From: an uncultured Lachnospiraceae bacterium
GTDB lineage: Bacteria; Bacillota; Clostridia; Lachnospirales; Lachnospiraceae
Assembly (NCBI GenBank): GCA_910585605.1
Contig: CAJUFL010000071.1
Span: 1-17,009 of the forward strand
DNA: 17,009 nucleotides
Direction of reading: 5' to 3'
Position 1 is the first letter of the stretch, and every line of letters begins with the position of its first letter. The position numbers and the translations under genes are program-made. Shown here in pieces: positions 8,822 through 13,652 of this stretch. The notes below the pieces were generated by a model, which was not told the DNA's origin, searched no databases, and saw only the letters and a list, made by a program, of their open reading frames with translations.

Positions 8822-8899
8822 TTATGCACGATACATATGCATGAAGTATGGCTCGTAGAAATCTAAAAGGGTGTTGATATAATTCTTAATCTTGCTCAT
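8822..8899 (-). CDS. 25-residue small protein or leader peptide, unknown function
   Basis: I do not recognise this peptide. The minus strand has AAAGGAGG (8916-8909), then 9 bases to ATG 8899, then 25 codons ending in TAA at 8822. The peptide begins MSKIKNYINTLLDFYEPY and ends FMHMYRA. It is mixed polar and aromatic, with no clear membrane segment. A TATAAT at 8939-8934 lies 34 bases before the start, and a minus-strand terminator lies at 8772-8737, so every part of a small transcription unit is present. A 12-bp inverted repeat pairs codons for residues 10-14 (8870-8859) with bases just after the stop (8820-8809), suggesting a folded message. It could be a small protein, a leader peptide or an sRNA with a chance ORF. 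Confidence 0.55.
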   Translation of the reverse strand: MSKIKNYINTLLDFYEPYFMHMYRA

Positions 8900-8933
8900 T
8901 TTGTGTATCCTCCTTTCCTTTCGTTCTGATGTT

Positions 8934-8962
8934 ATTATATGCAAAAGATACTTTGATTACTT
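8934..8962 (-). promoter_or_regulatory. putative minus-strand promoter for the small ORF
   Basis: A perfect TATAAT is read at 8939-8934. At 17-bp spacing the -35 position (8962-8957) reads AAGTAA, a poor match, and falls inside the left arm of the spaced inverted repeat at 8952-8989. This would fit a regulated rather than a strong constitutive promoter. Confidence 0.45.
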
Positions 8963-8989
8963 GCCAAATTGTATTAAAAAGTAGTCAAA
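8952..8989. promoter_or_regulatory. spaced inverted repeat, possible operator
   Basis: TTTGATTACTT (8952-8962) and AAGTAGTCAAA (8979-8989) are inverted copies matching at 10 of 11 bases, separated by 16 bases. The left arm covers the -35 position of the minus-strand promoter. The right arm lies 32 bases before the AraC-type element at 9021. It could be a protein-binding dyad; the binder is unknown. Confidence 0.4.
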
Positions 8990-9020
8990 TATTGCAAGGA
9001 TGAACTTGTGGATTAGTGTT

Positions 9021-9080
9021 ATTTTGTGCATGTTCTGTATTGTTCGATTTATGGATTCGTTGTACTTTTAGAAGTATAAT
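9021..9080 (+). promoter_or_regulatory. promoter of the AraC-family gene with the same operator as lacZ
   Basis: ATTTTGTGCATGTTCTGT (9021-9038) matches 17 of 18 bases with 88-105. TTTATG at 9048-9053 mirrors TTTATA at 115-120 at the same 27-bp offset. TATAAT at 9075-9080 is again 54 bp from the element start. The -35 position (9052-9057, TGGATT) is weak. The shared geometry points to one regulator acting at both promoters, most simply the AraC-family protein encoded just downstream. Confidence 0.7.
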
Positions 9081-9103
9081 CGTGAGAGAAAGGTGATGAT
9101 TTT

Positions 9104-9892
9104 ATGGTCTTGAATTACAAGAAAACAGATGCAATGCTTGATATAACTGATAGGAAATTGCACCATGTTGCGCCTCATCTTCATGGTGTTTTGGAAATGG
9201 TTTATGTGACAGAGGGAACGTTGGAGATAGGTGTAGGGACAGAATTGTATCATATGGAAGAAGGAGACTTTGCGGTTGTTTTTCCCGATTTGATTCATCA
9301 CTATCAGGTATTTTCTGAAGGGACTAATAGAGGTTATTATGTTCAAGCGGCAAATTCAATGTGTGCGGCTTTTTCTGAAACTATATCAAAATGGTGTCCG
9401 GCAAATCCGGTAATAAAAAAGGACATGATTTGTAAAGAAGCCCAAAATGCAATAATGGAGTTGGTGCATCTGCCAAACGATGAAACCATCATGGCGCAGG
9501 CATATATTCAGATAATATTGGCAAAATGCATACCACTATTTGAATTAATTCAAAAGGATGATGTAGGTCAAGATGATTTAGTGTATCAGACGGTTGCATA
9601 TATATCTTCTCATTTTAGAGAAGAGGTAACACTTGGAATGATGGCTGAAGATATAGGCGTAAGTAAGTATGTACTGTCACGTATTTTCTCAAAGACATTT
9701 CATAGGAATTTTAATCAGTATTTAAATGATGAGCGATTGAATTATGCAATTATGTGTCTTGAGCATTCTGACTTAAGTATTACGCAGATCTGTATGGATA
9801 GCGGATTTGATAGTCAGAGAACATTCAATAGGGTCTTTAAGGAACGATACAAAGTGGCACCAAGAGAATATAGAAAAGGTCGGACTGAATAG
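9104..9892 (+). CDS. AraC-family transcriptional regulator, probable lactose/galactose operon activator
   Basis: A 262-residue one-component regulator. Residues 20-80 form a cupin-like sugar-sensing domain (HLHGVLEMVYVTEG at 25-38, then MEEGDFAVVFPDLIHHY). The C-terminal 95 or so residues hold two helix-turn-helix units, around 176-200 (LGMMAEDIGVSKYVLSRIF) and 225-247. The second ends in the AraC signature GFDSQRTFNRVFKERY (234-249) followed by VAPREYR. AAAGGTGAT (9090-9098) precedes ATG 9104. It follows the gal operon on the same strand with its own promoter. The shared promoter element with lacZ suggests it activates the operon and controls itself. The inducer (lactose, galactose or a phosphorylated sugar) is not readable from the sequence. 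Confidence 0.92.
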   Translation: MVLNYKKTDAMLDITDRKLHHVAPHLHGVLEMVYVTEGTLEIGVGTELYHMEEGDFAVVFPDLIHHYQVFSEGTNRGYYVQAANSMCAAFSETISKWCPANPVIKKDMICKEAQNAIMELVHLPNDETIMAQAYIQIILAKCIPLFELIQKDDVGQDDLVYQTVAYISSHFREEVTLGMMAEDIGVSKYVLSRIFSKTFHRNFNQYLNDERLNYAIMCLEHSDLSITQICMDSGFDSQRTFNRVFKERYKVAPREYRKGRTE

Positions 9893-9908
9893 ATAACGAA
9901 CTTTGCGC

Positions 9909-9920
9909 GGTGGTATCACG
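9909..9920 (+). other. T-box-like core sequence, probable remnant
   Basis: GGTGGTATCACG matches the T-box antiterminator core GGTGGNACCRCG at 11 of 12 positions, shortly after an AACGAAC stretch. No specifier-loop domain can exist upstream because the araC coding region ends at 9892, and no aminoacyl-tRNA synthetase or amino-acid gene follows. If real, it is only the 3' scrap of a T-box leader; chance is also possible. Confidence 0.25.
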
Positions 9921-9963
9921 ACTAAGGATGTTTTGTTTTTATATGAAGAAAACGTTCACATTA

Positions 9964-10006
9964 CGGCGGGGGTAGTAAATCCCGACATTATGAGTAAATC
10001 CCGCTG
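9964..10006 (+). terminator. hairpin after araC, probable terminator, containing an 11-bp direct repeat
   Basis: CGGCGGG (9964-9970) pairs with CCCGCTG (10000-10006) with one G-U, and CTTATTTTAATTGATTTT follows. The loop is long (29 bases). Within it, AGTAAATCCCG occurs twice, at 9974-9984 and 9993-10003, with a 19-bp period. The T-rich tail supports termination of the araC transcript; the direct repeat suggests an additional or different role. Confidence 0.4.
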
Positions 10007-10016
10007 CTTATTTTAA

Positions 10017-10045
10017 TTGATTTTATTCGTGGTTTGGCATACAAT
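10017..10045 (+). promoter_or_regulatory. putative promoter for the HTH-UPF0489 pair
   Basis: TTGATT (10017-10022), a 17-bp spacer and TACAAT (10040-10045) closely match the sigma-A consensus. It lies 48 bases before the HTH gene's start. Confidence 0.55.
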
Positions 10046-10093
10046 ATAAAGGAAGTGTTAATATTGGTTTTATGGATTGTTGAGAGGTCTAAT

Positions 10094-10285
10094 ATGGGAT
10101 ATTTATCAATTAAGCAAACATCTGATAAGTGGGGAATATCTGTCAGAAGGATACAAGTGCTGTGTTCTGAAGACCGTATTCATGGTGCAACAAAGATAGG
10201 ATCATATTGGGCTATCCCGGCAGATGCGGAAAAACCAAATGACCAGAGAATCAGAAGTGGAAAGTATATAAAAGAAAAAGAATAG
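10094..10285 (+). CDS. short helix-turn-helix (MerR/excisionase-like) DNA-binding protein
   Basis: A 63-residue protein starting at ATG 10094, with GAGAGG at 10082-10087. The in-frame upstream TTG at 10034 lacks an RBS and adds an untypical hydrophobic N-terminus. The sequence GYLSIKQTSDKWGISVRRIQ is a typical winged-HTH opening of the MerR/excisionase type. It is followed by a wing-like stretch GATKIGSYWAIPADAEKP and a charged tail. Such small proteins are common in clostridial accessory regions, often beside mobile or toxin-like genes. It is 13 bases from the next gene and probably co-transcribed. Whether it acts as a regulator or a recombination directionality factor cannot be told. Confidence 0.75.
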   Translation: MGYLSIKQTSDKWGISVRRIQVLCSEDRIHGATKIGSYWAIPADAEKPNDQRIRSGKYIKEKE

Positions 10286-10298
10286 GTTGTGATTATAG

Positions 10299-11090
10299 AT
10301 GAAGGTTTTAGACTTGGATATGGATTACTTTATGGAACACATTGCTTGTATTCCGTTTAGTGTGTCAGATAGACTTGATGAAGATAATTATGGGGATACT
10401 GTATGGTCAGAAGAAAGAGTAAGAAACTTTCTGGAAAATAATTTAGGCCTATCTAAGAAAAATAAAATTCCGGGAAGAGTTGTAGTTGGTCATAATGAGT
10501 CTCTCTTCTTTTGGGAAGAGTTGCTTGAGCAAGGTAAACTGACAGATCCTTTTGAAGTTGTTCATGTTGATTCTCATGCTGATTTGGGATTGGGATGTTC
10601 ATCATCCGATTTCCTACAGAGTGCTTTTCTTACATTGCCTGTGGAAACTAGAAGAAGAATTCGTGATGACGATGAAGGTGTTGGAATTAGCATTGGTGAC
10701 TATTTGCTTTGGGCAGTAGCGTATAAGATGATTTCCAAAATAACATACTGTGCAAATCCAAATGGTGATAAGAACGATTATGTGTGGGATACATTAAAGG
10801 ATTTCAAAGATGATATGATTTGGGATAAACCGATTAGTAATTATATCCAATTAAAGTATAACAGTCAGATGGGGTGGCCGAAGTATAATGATTCCAAGGA
10901 ATATAAGAAAAAATATATGTTAGGCGCAATAAAAGACCCAGAGGTTGAATTGAAAATAATTCCAACAATTGAAGATGTGAAATTTCAAGGAGACTTTGAT
11001 TATGCGGTAATCGCACAGTCTCCAAATTATACTCCTGCAAGTGCTGATTTTATTTTAGATATTTTTAGAGAGTATATTGTTGAAATATGA
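10299..11090 (+). CDS. UPF0489-family protein, possible metal-dependent hydrolase
   Basis: A 263-residue cytoplasmic protein that I assign to the uncharacterised UPF0489 family. The evidence is an Asp-rich N-terminal MKVLDLDMDYF (Asp5, Asp7, Asp9), GHNESLFFWEE (64-74), VVHVDSHADLG (87-97) and a C-terminal QSPNYTP (240-246). The DxDxD and HxDSHAD clusters resemble the metal ligands of arginase/deacetylase-type enzymes; this link is my inference, and no activity is known to me. The RBS is weak (AGGTTGTGAT after the upstream stop), so translational coupling to the HTH gene is likely. Length is usual for bacterial members. The role in this accessory patch is unknown. Confidence 0.7.
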   Translation: MKVLDLDMDYFMEHIACIPFSVSDRLDEDNYGDTVWSEERVRNFLENNLGLSKKNKIPGRVVVGHNESLFFWEELLEQGKLTDPFEVVHVDSHADLGLGCSSSDFLQSAFLTLPVETRRRIRDDDEGVGISIGDYLLWAVAYKMISKITYCANPNGDKNDYVWDTLKDFKDDMIWDKPISNYIQLKYNSQMGWPKYNDSKEYKKKYMLGAIKDPEVELKIIPTIEDVKFQGDFDYAVIAQSPNYTPASADFILDIFREYIVEI

Positions 11091-11109
11091 TATTTGATAA
11101 ATTAGGGTT

Positions 11110-11273
11110 GATATGTTCCCGTGTACGAGCAAATATCAAAAAACGGCTTTGATATGTTTCCACGCACGGACAAAAGGAGAAAAATCGGTATGATAAGTTT
11201 CCGACTACGAACAAAATGGCAAAAATGCCGTGGATATGTTCCCAGTTACGAGCGAACCCCTAAAATCCTGTGG
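11110..11273. repeat. four tandem 41-bp degenerate repeats
   Basis: Units start at 11110, 11151, 11192 and 11233, an exact 41-bp period. Each has a conserved block GATATGTTYCC, a 3-base variable centre (gtg, acg, gac, agt), a block like TACGARCAAA, a 4-base variable stretch and an A-run. The two blocks form an imperfect dyad TGTTC-N8-GARCA. The conserved/variable pattern and the near-four-turn helical spacing look like an array of protein-binding sites. No ORF of good quality crosses it. Confidence 0.85.
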
Positions 11274-11274
11274 C

Positions 11275-11320
11275 TTGACATTCATAGTGTTTTCGCAACC
11301 CATTGTGAGACGGTTGTCAA
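11275..11320. repeat. inverted repeat next to the 41-bp array
   Basis: TTGACA (11275-11280) and TGTCAA (11315-11320) are perfect inverted copies. An inner CAACC/GGTTG pair is also present. The segment begins directly after the fourth repeat unit. It may be a hairpin, a promoter -35 (no good -10 follows) or the edge of an element. The 49 bases from 11321 to 11369 hold nothing recognisable. Confidence 0.3.
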
Positions 11321-11369
11321 ATTATCAATTTAAAAACATAAAATTTTAAAGTTTGAGCATATTGCAGGG

Positions 11370-11618
11370 ATGATACTAGAAATCATTGACAGAGGTATTG
11401 ATGAATTTTGTACAGGTATTGGCGGCATAGAGTTTAATATTATGTATTCGGATAAGACTAAGTTTAAGAAAATATACAGGGTGTCTGGTGATAATTTTGA
11501 GGAGCTATTTAAGATAATTAAGAGCCTGGTTCTTGAATGCGAATATACGCCAGCGGTTTTAATGACATCGGAAGATTATGAAGAAGAAAGTGTGGTTGCA
11601 GCAAACACAATAGTTTAA
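11370..11618 (+). CDS. small hypothetical protein, possibly 5'-truncated
   Basis: Not recognised. It has 82 residues, with MILEIIDRGIDEFCTGIGG at the start and an acidic end (TSEDYEEESVV). The alternating charged and hydrophobic pattern looks like a real alpha/beta protein. ATG 11370 has GCAGGG touching it, so there is no usable ribosome binding site. The frame stays open upstream to 11334 without another start. The N-terminus may therefore have been lost when the repeat array or its neighbour arrived. It ends 23 bases before the Fic gene and may be co-transcribed with it. It carries no visible Fic-antitoxin motif (S/TxxxEG). Confidence 0.5.
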   Translation: MILEIIDRGIDEFCTGIGGIEFNIMYSDKTKFKKIYRVSGDNFEELFKIIKSLVLECEYTPAVLMTSEDYEEESVVAANTIV

Positions 11619-11641
11619 CAGATATGGCAGGAGGCGGTTTG

Positions 11642-12748
11642 ATGGATAAAGATCCTTTTAAAGAGTATATAAAACAATCGGAACCAAACAAAAGAGATAA
11701 AGGATATGCCTGGCATACAGCTATTGGTCTTCAGGCGGTTGATGGACTAAAAACTTCTAAATATTTGATTGATACTGCAATAAAAAATATTGAAGGTGAT
11801 ATTTCAATTGATGAAGCGCAGGAACTTCTTAATACTTATTATGAAGAAAATCCGAAATCGGATAAAGAAGATCGTACCGAAGAGGCAGATAAAGTTGCGG
11901 TCAGAATTGCAAAAATTCTGTCAGAAAAGGCATTTAGTTTTACTCCAAATGAGTATATCTCTATTCATAAAAGGTTGTTTACGGGAATTTATGGACATGC
12001 TGGAAAAATGAGAGATTATAACATTACAAAAAAAGAATGGGTGCTTAATGGAGCAACTGTTCTTTATGGTAGTGCATCAGAACTGCAAGCAACTCTTGAT
12101 TATGATTTTTCAGAGGAAAAGAAGTTTAGTTATAAGAATCTGACTATGGATGAAATTATTTGTCACCTAGCAGTCTTTGTATCAAGATTATGGCAGATAC
12201 ATGTATTTGGAGAAGGAAATACAAGAACAACTGCGGTATTTTTCATTAAATATTTGAGAACTCTTGGATTTGATGTAACCAACGATATTTTTGCAGAGAA
12301 TGCATGGTTTTTTAGAAATGCACTTGTTCGAGCAAATTATAATGATTTAAAAAATGGTGTTCATGAGACAACAGAGTATTTGGAATTGTTTTTAAGAAAT
12401 TTGTTGTTGGATGAGAAAAATGAACTTCATAATCGTTCTATGCATATTAGCGAAGTGTTTGAAAAGGAAGTGGACATTCAAGGTGTAAAAGTGGACATTG
12501 AAAGTACAAAAGTGGATATTCGAAATAAACTATTGTCATTTTCAAATAGGATTTCGGGAAAGACAGTAAATCATGCGTTAAAGATATTTTCAAAGTGTAG
12601 AAAGGATGTTTATTTTGGAAGGATGGTGGTAGAAGATATCACTGGACTAAAATCTTCTGGTGCATCTAAGTTAATAAAGTTGTTACTGGATAGTAATGTG
12701 ATTATACCTGTGACGGGGCACGGAAAAGGAAAATATCGGTTTCGATAA
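11642..12748 (+). CDS. Fic-domain protein with C-terminal winged-helix-like region
   Basis: A Fic/Fido-fold protein, 368 residues from ATG 11642 (AGGAGG at 11629-11634). Fic enzymes move a nucleotide group, usually AMP, onto target hydroxyls. The active-site loop reads HVFGEGNTRTT (187-197): His187 is catalytic, and the canonical HPFxxGNGR appears as HVFxxGNTR. An N-terminal helix with NIEGDIS (49-55) resembles the inhibitory S/TxxxEG helix of class II Fic proteins, but position -4 from Glu51 is Ile47 rather than Ser/Thr. Residues 277-297 are three 7-residue repeats beginning VDI. Residues 326-368 look like a winged helix (EDITGLKSSGASKLIKLL). The target is unknown. It may be autoregulated; a separate antitoxin is not evident. 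Confidence 0.88.
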   Translation: MDKDPFKEYIKQSEPNKRDKGYAWHTAIGLQAVDGLKTSKYLIDTAIKNIEGDISIDEAQELLNTYYEENPKSDKEDRTEEADKVAVRIAKILSEKAFSFTPNEYISIHKRLFTGIYGHAGKMRDYNITKKEWVLNGATVLYGSASELQATLDYDFSEEKKFSYKNLTMDEIICHLAVFVSRLWQIHVFGEGNTRTTAVFFIKYLRTLGFDVTNDIFAENAWFFRNALVRANYNDLKNGVHETTEYLELFLRNLLLDEKNELHNRSMHISEVFEKEVDIQGVKVDIESTKVDIRNKLLSFSNRISGKTVNHALKIFSKCRKDVYFGRMVVEDITGLKSSGASKLIKLLLDSNVIIPVTGHGKGKYRFR

Positions 12749-12793
12749 GGGAATATAGCATTTCCTTCTTCTGGTTATTGGACTAAGAAGAAT

Positions 12794-13054
12794 ATGGGAA
12801 AAGATGTATCAAACGAGGTTGTAGATTTATCTGGACTGGAAGAAGCAGAAATCCCATTGGTAACGAATGATGCCACGATTAAGCATATTAGGAAAGCTAA
12901 GGCAGAAATAGTTGAGAATGTGCAGGCTGGCATAATAGAAGATTTGGAAGTAGTAGCACAACAGAATAAAGCAGAGAACATATCTAAATGGTCAGATAGA
13001 ATACTTGGATTTTTGGAAGAAACGGAAAGAAATAGAGTATTAGAGCTTGCTTGA
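12794..13054 (+). CDS. small hypothetical protein, possibly the N-part of a broken gene
   Basis: Not recognised. It has 86 mostly helical, charged residues (for example KHIRKAKAEIVENVQAG). ATG 12794 has only a weak AAGAAG before it. The same frame is open back to 12749 with no alternative start, so the N-terminus is uncertain. It follows the Fic gene by 45 bases on the same strand. Its end overlaps a second open stretch in the +1 frame (13047-13211), so the two could be one gene split by a frameshift, or two coupled short genes. Confidence 0.4.
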   Translation: MGKDVSNEVVDLSGLEEAEIPLVTNDATIKHIRKAKAEIVENVQAGIIEDLEVVAQQNKAENISKWSDRILGFLEETERNRVLELA

Positions 13055-13211
13055 TTATTTACTGGATTTTTCATGTGATGAAAAAATATTTGGGTTGTAT
13101 AAAAATGTGTGCGGAAGATATTTATGTGTATATCCAAGTTGTGTTGGATTTTATATTGAAGCATATAAGGAAATGTGGGAAGGTAAAAATGGGGAATCTG
13201 AATTGTCATAA
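13047..13211 (+). pseudogene. small ORF in +1 frame, fragment or TTG-started gene
   Basis: This frame is open from 13044 to the TAA at 13209-13211. It encodes protein-like sequence such as LLDYLLDFSCDEKIFGLY and FYIEAYKEMWEGKNG. The only possible start is TTG 13047, inside the end of the preceding ORF (8-base overlap), and no clear RBS is present. The sequence is rich in Tyr, Cys and Leu and looks like a small folded protein. I treat it as a fragment, or as the continuation of the upstream ORF after a one-base shift. Confidence 0.4.
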
Positions 13212-13283
13212 ATGAAACAAAATTATATAATTTAAATCTGACATGTTTTTTGAGTCTGTTATATAAAGAAGGAGTATAACAGT

Positions 13284-13490
13284 ATAGAGGATATCATAGG
13301 GGATGATGCCTTTAATCAGTGTTTTCTGCCATTAGAATTTAGAGTAGACCATGGAAGAGATCAATGTGTTCCAAAGGAGCTAAGGGAACTGGGAAATATC
13401 CCGGATATATCTGTGCATTGTAAAAGAATGCGTAAAATTTTAGGAACTTCATGGCGTCGCCTGGAAGAGCAGATGGAACGGGGATTATAA
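13284..13490 (+). pseudogene. small gene without a standard start (ATA) and frameshifted end
   Basis: The frame gives 68 codons of convincing protein (FLPLEFRVDHGRDQCVPKEL, later KRMRKILGTSWRRLEEQ). A good SD, AAGGAG, sits at 13269-13274. The codon at proper distance (13284) is ATA, and no ATG/GTG/TTG exists nearby in frame. A mutated ATG is likely. The SD lies in the loop of a perfect 8-bp hairpin, CTGTTATA/TATAACAG (13256-13263 with 13275-13282). At the end, the +1 frame continues for nine codons (DYKYFPKNL) to a stop at 13510, so a frameshift may have shortened it. I do not recognise the family. Bases 13513-13652 hold no clear gene. Confidence 0.45.
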
Positions 13491-13652
13491 ATATTTCCCT
13501 AAAAATCTATGAACAGTGGGAATGGTCATCAGGGAGATGTAAAAAACCAGTAAACCAGAGATTTCGGCAAAGACCTTTCCTTTTGGAAAATCATCTGATA
13601 GAATGTGGATATAAATTTTGGTTCCGGTTTAGCCGGCATAGGAGATGTTTTT

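Noticed and set aside
9947..9960. cre-like sequence AGAAAACGTTCACA, matching 13 of 14 positions of the TGWAANCGNTNWCA consensus
   Set aside because: It lies downstream of araC and about 57 bases before the next promoter, not in a normal catabolite-control position; AT-rich DNA yields such matches by chance.
11110..11273. CRISPR array
   Set aside because: The conserved blocks are short and degenerate, the variable stretches are only 3-4 bases, and no cas genes are present.
11121..11333. 70-codon plus-strand frame crossing the 41-bp repeats
   Set aside because: Its content is produced by the repeats themselves, with no RBS or protein-like pattern.
12775..13209. 144-codon minus-strand ORF
   Set aside because: It is antisense to two small plus-strand frames, has no RBS and its residue composition (rich in Ser, Phe, Ile, His) is typical of a shadow frame.
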